64,000 nucleotides of DNA from Rhabdobacter roseus (GTDB taxonomy: Bacteria; Bacteroidota; Bacteroidia; Cytophagales; Spirosomataceae): positions 1 to 64,000 of the forward strand of contig NZ_JACHGF010000011.1 in the NCBI RefSeq assembly GCF_014202275.1, in the 5' to 3' direction. The notes below the pieces were generated by a model. It was not told where the DNA came from and did not search any database. It was given only the letters and a program-made list of their open reading frames with translations. The position numbers and the translations under genes are program-made. Of the stretch, positions 50,768 through 59,436 are shown piece after piece (position 1 is the first letter of the stretch; the number at the start of each line of letters is the position of its first letter).

Positions 50768-52642
50768 TTAAGCAAATTCCGATAGTTCGAGCCAGCGCAT
50801 TTCTTTGTCTTCCAGCGTAGCCGTTAGCTGCTCGATCTCCGTGGCCCAGGCCGTCAGCTCCTCGTGGGTACCGCCGCCGTTGAGCTGTCCGAGGAGCTGG
50901 GTCTTTCGTTGTTCCAGCGTGGCAATCTCCTTTTCCAGGCTTTCCAGCTCCCGCTGCTCCTTGTAGGAAAGCTTTCGCTTGGGGGCCGCCTCGGAGCTAC
51001 TGGGCGCAGGTACCTCCCGGGGGGTACTTGCTGCTTTGCTACTGGCCTGCTTTTGCTCCGCCTCGCGGGCCTGCTGCCACTCCCGGTAGTCGGTGTAGTT
51101 GCCGGGGAAGTCACGAATCCGGCCTTCGCCCTCAAACACAAAAAGGTGGTCTACGAGCCGGTCCAGAAAGTAACGGTCGTGCGAGACGATCATCAAACAG
51201 CCCGGAAAATTGGCCAGGAACTCTTCCAACACGTTCAGGCTGCTGATGTCGAGGTCGTTGGTGGGTTCATCCAGGATCAAAAAATTGGGCTCCTGCATGA
51301 GCATGAGCAGCAGCTGGAGCCGCCGCTTTTCGCCCCCGCTGAGCTTGGCTACGTAGTCGTGCTGCTTGGCGGGCGGAAACAGGAACGTCTGCAAAAACTG
51401 CGACACCGTGACCGTCTGCCCCGTGCCCAGCCGCACTACCTCCGCCACTTCCTTCACCAGGTCGATCACCCGCTGCTCCGGACGATACTCCAGCTCCGAC
51501 TGCTTGTAGTAGCCAAACTGCACCGTGTCGCCGCGCACCACCTGGCCATTGTCGGGCCGGAGCTCGCCGGTGATCATATTGAGCAGGGTACTTTTGCCCA
51601 TGCCGTTTTGGCCTACTACCCCGATGCGGTCGCCCTTGCGGAAGGTATACAAAAAGTTATGGATCAGTTCCCGCTCGCCGAAGCGCTTGCCCACGCTCTG
51701 TAGCTCCACGATCTTGCTGCCCAGGCGCGTCGCGCGCACGTTGAGCTCCATCTGGTTGTCGTACTTTTTCTGGCTGGCCTTGTCTTTGAGGTCCTCAAAG
51801 GCATCCACGCGGTACTTGGCCTTGGTACCCCGCGCCTTGGGCTGCCGCCGGATCCAGTCCAGCTCTTTCCGCATCAGGTTGCGGGCCTTGTCGATCTCGG
51901 CCGCTTCGGCCTCCTCGCGTTCGGCCTTCTTCTCGAGGTAGTAGGCGTAGTTGCCTTTGTAAGGGTAGGCCGACCCGCCCTCTAGTTCCAGCACCGTGTT
52001 GCAGACTTTATCCAGAAAGTACCGGTCGTGCGTAACGACGAGCAGCGTGGTGTTCTGGGACTTGAGGTAGTTTTCGAGCCATTCCACCGTGTCCAGATCC
52101 AGGTGGTTGGTGGGTTCGTCCAGGATGAGCAGGTCCGGGTCTTCCAAAAGTACCTTGGCCAGTGCGACGCGCTTCCGCTGCCCACCCGACAAAGTACCGA
52201 AAAGGGCATCGACGTCCTGAATGCCCAGCCGCCCCAGAATCTCCTTGGCCTGCGCTTCAAAATCCCAGGCCCGGAGGGTATCCATTTCACCCAGTATGGC
52301 GGTCAGCTCCTGGTCGTTGCCCTGGAGCAAGGCGCGTTCGTAACGCTTCACGACCTGCGCCAGGGGGTTCGAGGAGGCAAAAATGACCTCCATCACCGGC
52401 AGGGCTTCGTCAAACGTCGGGCTTTGGTCCAAGTAGGCCAGCCGGATGTCTTTACGGAGGCTCACCTCCCCCTCTTCGGGTGGCATGAGGCCCGCCAGGA
52501 TATTCAAAAAGGTGGTTTTACCCGTTCCGTTGGCCCCGATCAGGGCCACTTTATCACCCCGGCTCAGCCCGAACGTGACGTTCCGAAACAGCCATTTGTC
52601 CCCGAACGATTTAGCAATATTTTCCGCTGAAAGATAATTCAT
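50768..52642 (-). CDS. ABC-F family ATPase (Uup-like)
   Basis: 624 aa, two ABC domains, no membrane part. Walker A sites GANGTGKTTFLNILAG and GQNGMGKSTLLNMI; signatures LSGGQRKRVALAK and LSGGEKRRLQLLL; Walker B LLILDEPTNHLDL and FLILDEPTNDLDI. The inter-domain linker (LEKKAEREEAEAAEIDKARNLMRKELDWIRRQPKARGTKAKYRVD) and the C-terminal coiled coil (KRKLSYKEQRELESLEKEIATLEQRK) match Uup. ABC-F proteins act on the ribosome; Uup also affects precise excision of transposons. Confidence 0.93.
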   Translation of the reverse strand: MNYLSAENIAKSFGDKWLFRNVTFGLSRGDKVALIGANGTGKTTFLNILAGLMPPEEGEVSLRKDIRLAYLDQSPTFDEALPVMEVIFASSNPLAQVVKRYERALLQGNDQELTAILGEMDTLRAWDFEAQAKEILGRLGIQDVDALFGTLSGGQRKRVALAKVLLEDPDLLILDEPTNHLDLDTVEWLENYLKSQNTTLLVVTHDRYFLDKVCNTVLELEGGSAYPYKGNYAYYLEKKAEREEAEAAEIDKARNLMRKELDWIRRQPKARGTKAKYRVDAFEDLKDKASQKKYDNQMELNVRATRLGSKIVELQSVGKRFGERELIHNFLYTFRKGDRIGVVGQNGMGKSTLLNMITGELRPDNGQVVRGDTVQFGYYKQSELEYRPEQRVIDLVKEVAEVVRLGTGQTVTVSQFLQTFLFPPAKQHDYVAKLSGGEKRRLQLLLMLMQEPNFLILDEPTNDLDISSLNVLEEFLANFPGCLMIVSHDRYFLDRLVDHLFVFEGEGRIRDFPGNYTDYREWQQAREAEQKQASSKAASTPREVPAPSSSEAAPKRKLSYKEQRELESLEKEIATLEQRKTQLLGQLNGGGTHEELTAWATEIEQLTATLEDKEMRWLELSEFA

Positions 52643-52671
52643 GAATACACGATGGGTACTTTACAAAGTAC

Positions 52672-52679
52672 CAAAGTTA
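52672..52679 (-). promoter_or_regulatory. -7 promoter element for the ABC-F gene
   Basis: On the minus strand TAACTTTG, an exact TAnnTTTG box 29 bases before the start codon. The -33 position is not consensus. Two GTAC words lie in the leader. Confidence 0.4.
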
Positions 52680-52686
52680 GGATTAT

Positions 52687-52768
52687 ACCAACGAAAACCC
52701 GCTTCCTTTCCGACCAGTGACAAGAACATGCGGGTTTTTTCAAATAGCTGCTTAAATTTGTCGTTGGT
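52687..52768. repeat. Nested inverted repeats in divergent spacer
   Basis: Outer arms ACCAACGA (52687-52694) and TCGTTGGT (52761-52768); inner arms AAAACCCGC (52694-52702) and GCGGGTTTT (52730-52738), the last followed by more T. It lies between the divergent ABC-F and SUMF1 genes. The inner stem with its T run resembles a plus-strand terminator or attenuator ahead of the SUMF1 gene. Confidence 0.5.
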
Positions 52769-52836
52769 GTAGTATAATTCTGCTTTCTACTGCTCTTTAA
52801 CTTTATAAACAAATTTTTAGTCCCTTTTACAATCCA

Positions 52837-53829
52837 ATGATTAGAAGATATTTGTTGCTGTCGGCCGCTTGCCTGGGCCTTTCTACCTGTTTTGCGCAAA
52901 AAGATTTTAAAAGTTATACCCAAAAAATACCCGGTAGCGCCCACGTGTACGATTTGGTGGCCATTCCCGGCGGGGAGTTCATGATGGGTAGCCCGGCCTC
53001 GGAAAAAGGCCGCAACCAAGACGAAGGCCCCCAGCATAAAGTAAAGATTGAGCCCTTCTGGATGGGAAAATACGAGGTTACCTGGGACCTGTACGATCTC
53101 TACGCTTTTAAAAACATGGAAAAGGAAATGGCCGCCCAAAACCCCGATCCGACCAACAGCATCGCCAAAACCGACGCCAGTACCCGGCCTAGCCCTCCCT
53201 ACGTAGATATGTCGTTCGGGATGGGGCGCTCGGGTTACCCGGCCATCAACATGACGCAGTACTCTGCCATTTACTTTTGCAAGTGGTTGTACGAGAAAAC
53301 GGGCGTCTTCTACCGCCTGCCCACCGAAGCCGAATGGGAATACGCCTGCCGCGCCGGAACCAAAACGGCCTACTCCTTCGGAGACGACGCCTCCAAACTG
53401 GGTGAGTACGCCTGGTACCGCGACAACAGCGACGGCGCTTATAAGAAAATTGGCCTCAAGAAGCCCAACCCCTGGGGCTTGTACGACATGCACGGCAACG
53501 TGATGGAATGGACCCTGGACCAGTACCTGCCCGACTTCTACGCCCAAAAGGCCAAAGGCGAGGTGAAAGTACCCTTTGCACCCGTAACGGAGCTCTATCC
53601 CATGGCCGTACGCGGTGGCTCCTGGGACGACGAGGCCGACGTAGCCCGCAGTGCCGCCCGGGTACCTTCCTCGCCCAACTGGAAGATTCTGGACCCCCAG
53701 CTCCCCAAAAGCGAATGGTGGCTCACCAGCGCCTCTTTCCTGGGTATGCGGCTGGTGCGCCCCCTAAAAACGCCCTCGCCTGCCGAGATCGAAGCGTACT
53801 ACAATCCAACGCTCATTGAAGATTATTGA
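52837..53829 (+). CDS. SUMF1-fold exported protein
   Basis: 330 aa. Signal peptide MIRRYLLLSAACLGLSTCFAQ. SUMF1/formylglycine-generating-type fold: LVAIPGGEFMMGSPASEKGRNQDEGPQHKVKIEPFWMGKYEVTWDLYDLY, FYRLPTEAEWEYACRAGTKTAYSFGD, NPWGLYDMHGNVMEW and AVRGGSWDDEADVARSAARV. The last motif lacks the active-site Cys pair of true sulfatase-activating enzymes, so it probably does not make formylglycine. The Gfo/Idh/MocA oxidoreductase starts 54 bases downstream. Confidence 0.9.
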   Translation: MIRRYLLLSAACLGLSTCFAQKDFKSYTQKIPGSAHVYDLVAIPGGEFMMGSPASEKGRNQDEGPQHKVKIEPFWMGKYEVTWDLYDLYAFKNMEKEMAAQNPDPTNSIAKTDASTRPSPPYVDMSFGMGRSGYPAINMTQYSAIYFCKWLYEKTGVFYRLPTEAEWEYACRAGTKTAYSFGDDASKLGEYAWYRDNSDGAYKKIGLKKPNPWGLYDMHGNVMEWTLDQYLPDFYAQKAKGEVKVPFAPVTELYPMAVRGGSWDDEADVARSAARVPSSPNWKILDPQLPKSEWWLTSASFLGMRLVRPLKTPSPAEIEAYYNPTLIEDY

Positions 53830-53883
53830 ATACCCAAACTGACCTACTCAATTCTTAAACGCTTACTAACCTTTTCAATACCT

Positions 53884-55221
53884 ATGGAAAAAAATAGACG
53901 CGAATTTCTGAAGGCCTCCGGCTTGCTGGCTGGGGGCGTGGTGCTGAGCCCGCTGGCTTCTTACGGATTTAACAGCTCCGCCGATGACACCATTAAAGTG
54001 GCGCTGATTGGCTGCGGAGGACGGGGTACGGGGGCGGCCGCTCAGGCGCTAAGTACCAAGCAAAACGTAAAGCTGGTGGCGATGGCCGATGCCTTCCGCG
54101 ACCGCCTGGAGGAGTCTTACAAAAGCCTGACTTCCAAGAAATACAAAAATGCCGCCGGAGCCAACGTGGAAACCAGCACCAAGATCGATGTGCCGGACGA
54201 CCGTAAATTTGTGGGCTTTGATGCCTACAAAAAAGCCATAGCCCTGGCCGACGTGGTGATTCTGGCTACGCCTCCGGGCTTCCGCCCCTCTCATTTTGAG
54301 GAGGCCGTTAAGCAGAACAAGCACATCTTCATGGAAAAACCGGTAGCAACCGACGCGCCGGGTATCCGGAAGGTCCTGGCTGTAGCCGAAGAAGCCAAGA
54401 AGAAGAAGCTGAACGTGGTAGTAGGCTTGCAGCGCCACTACCAGCCTAACTACCGCGAAGCCATCCGGCGGATTCAGGACGGTGCCCTGGGCGACATCGT
54501 GGGCGGCCAGGTGTACTGGGTGAGCGGCGGCGTATGGGTGAAAGACCGCGTACCCAGCATGACCGAGATGGAATACCAAATGCGGAACTGGTACTACTTC
54601 AACTGGCTTTGCGGCGACCATATCGTGGAGCAGCACGTGCATAACATCGACGTGGCCAACTGGGTAAAAGGGGGCTATCCCGTGTCCATTCAGGGTACGG
54701 GCGGCCGCCAGGTACGTACCGACAAGAAGTACGGGGAGATCTACGACCACCACTTGCTCGACCTGGTGTACGCCGACGGTACGACTATTTCCAGCCAATG
54801 CCGCCACTACGAAGGTACCTACAGCCGGGTGGATGAGGCCTTTGTGGGCACCAAAGGGCGTATTGACAGCTTTGCCAATAACAATACCGTGCTGAAAGAC
54901 TACAAAGGCGGGGTGATCTACAAGCATGACGGCAAAGGGGATGGCAATCCTTACCAGATTGAGCACGATGAACTGTTTGAGGCCATCGCCAACAACCAGT
55001 ACAAGTTTGCCGATGCCGAAAACGGAGCCAAAAGTACCTTTACGGCCATTCTGGGCCGCATGGCTACCTATTCGGGTAAGCTTATGAAGTGGGACGAAGC
55101 GCTGAAATCCGACATCAGCCTTTTCCCCGAAAAGCTTGCCTGGGATGCCATGCCGAAGATACTTCCTCTCGAAGATGGCTCCTACCCCGTAGCGGTACCT
55201 GGTAAAACGCAGGTGATTTAA
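53884..55221 (+). CDS. Gfo/Idh/MocA family oxidoreductase, Tat-type signal
   Basis: 445 aa. The N-terminus RREFLKASGLLAGGVVL is a Tat-type signal, placing it in the periplasm with cofactor already bound. Rossmann motif VALIGCGGRGTGAAAQA, then IFMEKPVATDAPGIRKVL (the E-K-P signature of the family), GLQRHYQPNYREAIRRI and GDHIVEQHVHNIDVANW with candidate catalytic His. These enzymes oxidise or epimerise sugars and inositols; the substrate is not predictable. The paired SUMF1 gene upstream suggests a common function. Confidence 0.92.
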   Translation: MEKNRREFLKASGLLAGGVVLSPLASYGFNSSADDTIKVALIGCGGRGTGAAAQALSTKQNVKLVAMADAFRDRLEESYKSLTSKKYKNAAGANVETSTKIDVPDDRKFVGFDAYKKAIALADVVILATPPGFRPSHFEEAVKQNKHIFMEKPVATDAPGIRKVLAVAEEAKKKKLNVVVGLQRHYQPNYREAIRRIQDGALGDIVGGQVYWVSGGVWVKDRVPSMTEMEYQMRNWYYFNWLCGDHIVEQHVHNIDVANWVKGGYPVSIQGTGGRQVRTDKKYGEIYDHHLLDLVYADGTTISSQCRHYEGTYSRVDEAFVGTKGRIDSFANNNTVLKDYKGGVIYKHDGKGDGNPYQIEHDELFEAIANNQYKFADAENGAKSTFTAILGRMATYSGKLMKWDEALKSDISLFPEKLAWDAMPKILPLEDGSYPVAVPGKTQVI

Positions 55222-55256
55222 TTTTACCCAACGTTGTATCCAGACAAGGTTCAATA

Positions 55257-55290
55257 AAAGCGCCGATTCTACCCAAAGGATCGGCGCTTT
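55257..55290. terminator. Bidirectional terminator between convergent genes
   Basis: AAAGCGCCGAT (55257-55267) and ATCGGCGCTTT (55280-55290) with a 12-base loop, between the plus-strand oxidoreductase (stop 55221) and the minus-strand apbE (stop 55310). Short A/T flanks on both sides suit both directions. Confidence 0.75.
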
Positions 55291-55309
55291 GAATGTTTAG
55301 GATAAATCC

Positions 55310-56365
55310 TTAGAGTGTCTTCCAGCTTCTAACTTTTTCTTCTTTCATTTCCAGTACCCATACCCGTGCCGAAGGGAAGCGCTTTAGTAGCTTTTTTCCC
55401 CGCCGGATACCCGCCACGCTCAGCGCCGTGGCCAGGGCGTCGGCCTGGGTACCATCTTCCGCGATGACCGTGGTACGTACGTGGTAAAGCAAACCCACGC
55501 CCGTGCGCGGATTTACAATGTGGGAGTAACGCTTCCCGCGGTACTCCAGGTAGCGGTAATTGGCTCCCGAAGTAGCAACGCCTACATTAGCTAAGGTCAG
55601 GATTTGCGTAGTAGAACTCCGCGGATCGGGCTCCGTCCCGGACTCTACGGTGATAGTCCAGCCCGCTTGTCCCGGCGGAGGGTCGCCCAGCGTGAGGTCG
55701 CCGCCCGCATCTACCAGCACCGAGCGAATGCCCATTTCCCGCAGCAGGGCTACGGCTTCGTCGGCCGCGTAGCCTTTCCCGATTCCGCCCACGTCCAGCC
55801 TCATGCCTTTTCGCAGCAGCCGCACCCGCTGCCGGGTACTATCCACGTGGAGGTAGCGGTACCCTATTTTTCGCCGCAGCGCGCGGATCTCTGTCTGAGC
55901 CGGGAAAGTACCTCGCCGCATAGCCCGGCGCCACAGCTGCACGGCGGGGCCAACGGTGGGGTCAAAGGTACCTTGGGTACGGGCGCTGAGCGTGCGCGCT
56001 AGGCGAAGTACCTCCCCCAGGTCTTGGCTGACCGGTACCCATTCGCCCGTGCCCGCCTGGGCCGAAAGGCGGTTGATCTCGCTCCCATCGCGGTAGTCAC
56101 TCAATACGTCGTTGAGCGCTTCGATGCGTCTAAAAGCACGCTCGGCTCCTGCTTGGGCCAGGGAGTCGCTGGAAGCATAGAAGACCAGCCGAAAGGGCGA
56201 GCCCATCAGGCCTTTTTGGAATTCGTAGCGCTGTTCCTGCGCAAAAACCGGCTCGGAAACGCAGCATAAGAAAAGTAGAATTCGTATATTCGATAAAAAG
56301 AGCAGTAGGATACCCCTACTGCTCCCTATGTTCCACGAATCGCGGGTACGGGTGAAATTAACCAT
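55310..56365 (-). CDS. apbE: FAD:protein FMN transferase (ApbE)
   Basis: 351 aa from the ATG at 56365, the last ATG before the signal peptide (LSNIRILLFLCCVSEPVFAQ). The open frame continues 44 codons upstream but that part overlaps the next gene. ApbE attaches FMN to Thr or Ser of flavoproteins such as NqrBC/RnfG in the periplasm. MGSPFRLVFYA, LNDVLSDYRDGSEINRLSA, GTFDPTVGPAVQLW, LDVGGIGKGYAADEAV, VLVDAGGDLTLGD and YSHIVNPRTGVG are family motifs. The start overlaps the head of the plus-strand gene at 56328; a non-ATG start nearer the signal peptide is possible. Confidence 0.88.
   Translation of the reverse strand: MVNFTRTRDSWNIGSSRGILLLFLSNIRILLFLCCVSEPVFAQEQRYEFQKGLMGSPFRLVFYASSDSLAQAGAERAFRRIEALNDVLSDYRDGSEINRLSAQAGTGEWVPVSQDLGEVLRLARTLSARTQGTFDPTVGPAVQLWRRAMRRGTFPAQTEIRALRRKIGYRYLHVDSTRQRVRLLRKGMRLDVGGIGKGYAADEAVALLREMGIRSVLVDAGGDLTLGDPPPGQAGWTITVESGTEPDPRSSTTQILTLANVGVATSGANYRYLEYRGKRYSHIVNPRTGVGLLYHVRTTVIAEDGTQADALATALSVAGIRRGKKLLKRFPSARVWVLEMKEEKVRSWKTL
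56300..56324. promoter_or_regulatory. 10-bp inverted repeat at a head-to-head gene start
   Basis: GAGCAGTAGG (56300-56309), ATACC, CCTACTGCTC (56315-56324): perfect stem. It lies 3 bases before the start codon of the 56328 gene and inside the signal-peptide region of apbE. In mRNA it would hide the ribosome binding area of the small gene; as DNA it could be a protein site. Confidence 0.5.
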
Positions 56366-56540
56366 TCTAAATGCCTTACTAATGTTGCTCGCCGGGCTGG
56401 TGCTGGTTATTACCGGGGCCTTCCTAAAGCTCCGTGAATCGCCTCTGAGCAATCCTACCGTCTTTTCGGGTCTGGCGGTTGATTTTCTGGGAGCCATTTT
56501 GCTGGTACTTGGCCTTCACCGGCGGCGGCGGAACTTCTAG
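56328..56540 (+). CDS. Small two-helix membrane protein
   Basis: 70 aa. Two hydrophobic helices ([23 protein letters not shown] and [19 protein letters not shown]) flank a short polar loop ([11 protein letters not shown]); the C-terminus is basic (HRRRRNF). I recall similar small proteins in Cytophagales but no family name. Its start overlaps the divergent apbE start by 38 bases and its stop overlaps the end of aroC by 4 bases, so it is squeezed between two minus-strand genes. Confidence 0.68.
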   Translation: MFHESRVRVKLTILNALLMLLAGLVLVITGAFLKLRESPLSNPTVFSGLAVDFLGAILLVLGLHRRRRNF

Positions 56541-57616
56541 ATCCGATTCGCCAATTGCCGTAGGTAGAAGTCCGCTAGCACCAAGGCCGTCATGGCTTCT
56601 ACGATGGGTACGGCGCGGGGTACTACACACGGGTCGTGCCTTCCTTTTCCCTGGACGGTCACTTTCTCGCCAAATTGATCCACGCTATCCTGATCCTGCA
56701 TGATGGTAGCTACGGGCTTGAAAGCCGTCCGAAAGTAGATGGCCTCGCCGTTGGAAATCCCGCCCTGAATCCCACCCGAAAGGTTAGTACTGGTTCGTAC
56801 TTTGCCGTTTTCGTCCGTAAAAAAAGCGTCGTTATGCTGCGAGCCGTACATTTCAACGCCCGCAAATCCACTGCCATACTCGAAGCCCTTGACCGCGTTG
56901 ATGCTCAGCATGGCTTTGCCCAACTCAGCGTGTAGTTTGTCAAAAACGGGTTCGCCCCAGCCAGCCGGTACGCCCTGAGCCACGCAGGTTACTACGCCCC
57001 CCACTGAGTCGCCCCTCTTACGGGTTTCGTCAATGTAGTCGAACATGCGCTGGGCCATGGCTGCGTCAGGGCAACGTACGTCGTTGGTCTCGGTCTGCGC
57101 CAGATCCAGCTCCTGGTAGCTTTTTTCCAACTTTAAAGTACCTACCTGCGATACATAGGCCTGAACGCTCACGCCTACTTTTTTCAGAAGTAGCTTAGCC
57201 AGCGCTCCGGCCGCTACGCGCGCGGCCGTTTCGCGGGCAGAGCTTCGCCCTCCCCCCCGGTAGTCCCGGATACCGTACTTGGCCTGGTAGGTATAGTCGG
57301 CGTGGGAGGGGCGGTACTGCGCCGCAATATGCGAATAATCTTTGCTGCGCTGGTCTTCGTTGCGAATCAGGAGCGCGATGGGCGTGCCGGTTGTCTTTCC
57401 TTCAAAGACGCCGGAAAGTACCTCGAATTCGTCGGCTTCGCGCCGCTGAGTGGTAATGCGCGACTGGCCCGGCTTCCGGCGGGACAATTCACTTTGAATA
57501 AAGTCGGGGTCAAAATCCAAGCCCGCCGGGCATCCTTCTATCACTACCCCAATGCCTAGTCCGTGAGACTCTCCAAAGGTGGCAATTTTCAATATTTTTC
57601 CGTACGTACTGCTCAT
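56537..57616 (-). CDS. aroC: Chorismate synthase
   Basis: 359 aa, cytoplasmic, FMN-dependent. It converts 5-enolpyruvylshikimate-3-phosphate to chorismate, the last step of the shikimate pathway. Signatures: [44 protein letters not shown] (second family signature), and [25 protein letters not shown]. Starts [17 protein letters not shown] as usual. Full length. BatD lies 13 bases upstream on the same strand, possibly co-transcribed. Confidence 0.96.
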   Translation of the reverse strand: MSSTYGKILKIATFGESHGLGIGVVIEGCPAGLDFDPDFIQSELSRRKPGQSRITTQRREADEFEVLSGVFEGKTTGTPIALLIRNEDQRSKDYSHIAAQYRPSHADYTYQAKYGIRDYRGGGRSSARETAARVAAGALAKLLLKKVGVSVQAYVSQVGTLKLEKSYQELDLAQTETNDVRCPDAAMAQRMFDYIDETRKRGDSVGGVVTCVAQGVPAGWGEPVFDKLHAELGKAMLSINAVKGFEYGSGFAGVEMYGSQHNDAFFTDENGKVRTSTNLSGGIQGGISNGEAIYFRTAFKPVATIMQDQDSVDQFGEKVTVQGKGRHDPCVVPRAVPIVEAMTALVLADFYLRQLANRI

Positions 57617-57629
57617 GAGTAAATGCTTT

Positions 57630-59024
57630 CTATTTTCTAAATATCCATACCATGCCGACCAGCATCACCAGTACTACGGCATTGATTAAGTTCCGGGTTA
57701 TTTCCTGGTAGTTGGGGGTACTTTCGCTGGTATCCAGCTGCTCGATATTGTCATAAATGGAGGTTAGCGTTCCCTGCCCAATCCCCTCGGCTATCTTACT
57801 TTCTCCCACTACCTCGATTGTTTTATCGGATCTTAAGGTATCGTATCGAGCCCGCCGGGGATCAAAGTAGATCCACTGGAAGAAGCGACCTAAAGGAAAT
57901 CTACCCTTTTGCTTCGCTACTACAAAATAGTCAAACGTTTTTTCGCCACTTACGCGGTCGTAGCTTCGCCGTATTACTTGGCCAATATCCGGAGCGTAAA
58001 AGTCGAAGTACTGGCTAGCAGGTACCTCCGAGGCCGTTAGAGCGGGTATGTTGCCCGTCCCAACTAGCTTAAACAGGTAGCGGAAGCTTTCGCCGGAGGC
58101 TACCTGCGGCTCACTGAGCCGTTCCTCAAGCCGGTACTCGCCTACCGCTACCTGATCTTTTTGAGGGTGAGGCGGAAGTTCTTTCACCAGTACTTTGGCT
58201 GGTTTGGCGCTAAATTTTCTGAGGCTTTGCTTACGGGTACCTCCTTCGGTTCCGGGTTCAAGTACCTGCATTTCCAGGCTGATGGCCGGAAAGGCGATGG
58301 CTTGCAACGTCAGCGGAAAGAACACCGCCTGGTACATGCGGTATTCCGTGAATTTTTTGCCTTGGATCGTCACCGGTCGCTCAATGATTTCTTCAATACC
58401 TACGTTTTCTTCCCAGCAATTAGCGGGCCTTATCTTTTTAAGGATTGCTTGAAGCTGTGCATCCAACCGGTAAAAACTCATGTCTACCTGGGCGTCTTCG
58501 GCTACGTACAGGGAGAGCCGGATCGCAAAGCCTTCGCGGATATAGACGCTGGACTTGGTGGTACTTAAAGCTAAAAAAATATCTCCCTCAATACTTTCTA
58601 CCGACGCTCCTTCCGACTCCTCTGAGTCCTGCGCCAAGTCATTGGCTTCTGTGGCGGCCGTGAATGTAAGGTTCAAGTCTTCTAGTTTAAACTTCACTCC
58701 ATTCACACTGACAAGTCCCCCCTCAATTTCGTAAGTACCTTCCCGGCTGGCAAAATATTGCTGGCTGATGGTTTGGGTAAGTACTACCTTGCCTCCAACC
58801 GTGCTGCTGGTCGTGGTCGCCGAAGCGCTCCTTTTTTCCAAACCTTTAATTTCGGGAAAACTCACTACCGGCCGCTCGTCGCTATTCCGAACGATCACGG
58901 ATACTATAAATGGTTGGTCAAGTCTAAGCTGGGTATCGCCGGTTTCAACGCTTACATCCGAAATAGGCTGCTGGGCATAAGCAGAAAAACACAAAATAAT
59001 ATTTAAATACACATATAATTTCAT
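57630..59024 (-). CDS. BatD-family protein
   Basis: 464 aa. Signal peptide [18 protein letters not shown], then repeated Ig-like BatD domains ([94 protein letters not shown]) and one C-terminal membrane helix ([17 protein letters not shown]). BatD belongs to the Bat/MoxR aerotolerance system, but no batA, batB or moxR gene is adjacent, so this could be a stand-alone paralogue. Confidence 0.85.
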   Translation of the reverse strand: MKLYVYLNIILCFSAYAQQPISDVSVETGDTQLRLDQPFIVSVIVRNSDERPVVSFPEIKGLEKRSASATTTSSTVGGKVVLTQTISQQYFASREGTYEIEGGLVSVNGVKFKLEDLNLTFTAATEANDLAQDSEESEGASVESIEGDIFLALSTTKSSVYIREGFAIRLSLYVAEDAQVDMSFYRLDAQLQAILKKIRPANCWEENVGIEEIIERPVTIQGKKFTEYRMYQAVFFPLTLQAIAFPAISLEMQVLEPGTEGGTRKQSLRKFSAKPAKVLVKELPPHPQKDQVAVGEYRLEERLSEPQVASGESFRYLFKLVGTGNIPALTASEVPASQYFDFYAPDIGQVIRRSYDRVSGEKTFDYFVVAKQKGRFPLGRFFQWIYFDPRRARYDTLRSDKTIEVVGESKIAEGIGQGTLTSIYDNIEQLDTSESTPNYQEITRNLINAVVLVMLVGMVWIFRK

Positions 59025-59143
59025 TTAAAACTTTCGTTATAGAAGTTGGTAAAAACACCTTTTGCCCTTTGTGGGTTATAAGAAGGTGGTACCATTTTCT
59101 AATCTAATCTTTGCATCCCTAAACCACAAAACTACATAATACT

Positions 59144-59350
59144 ATGGCCTCAATGCTTGAATACATTAAAATAATTCTGCAGAAGGTAAGCTTCGATCGC
59201 AGGTTATTTGAGAAAGAACTCCGCAAAGCTATTCGAATGCTGATGCCTGACGAAATTAAACGATTAAAAGCTTGGTGCTACGAACGGTTCAGTTCGGTTC
59301 ATCTTCCGGTACTTAATAAATGTTTTTTAGTGGCCAGCCCCCTAGGCTAG
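59144..59350 (+). CDS. Conserved small protein, unknown function
   Basis: 68 aa (a second ATG at residue 4, MLEYIKIILQKVSFD, may be the true start). Basic, helical: SFDRRLFEKELRKAIRMLMPDEIKRLKAWCYERF. I have seen small Cytophagales proteins of this pattern but know no function. It is followed by a strong bidirectional terminator, in keeping with a real transcription unit. Confidence 0.68.
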   Translation: MASMLEYIKIILQKVSFDRRLFEKELRKAIRMLMPDEIKRLKAWCYERFSSVHLPVLNKCFLVASPLG

Positions 59351-59363
59351 TTTAAAAAATAAG

Positions 59364-59408
59364 CTCACAAAAAAGCCCCAGGAGAATATCCTGGGGCTTT
59401 TTTGTGAG
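59364..59408. terminator. Strong bidirectional terminator
   Basis: A perfect 20-bp inverted repeat around a 5-base loop (GAATA): GC-rich core AAGCCCCAGGA/TCCTGGGGCTT with outer A and T tracts and CTCAC/GTGAG ends. It serves the small plus-strand gene (stop 59350) and the minus-strand TPR gene (stop 59437). Confidence 0.9.
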
Positions 59409-59436
59409 CAAGCTTCAAAGCCTGGCCTGGTATTGC

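Noticed and set aside
54049-55254. 401-codon minus-strand open frame
   Set aside because: Antisense to the Gfo/Idh/MocA gene, which carries clear motifs; the antisense product is low-complexity His/Val.
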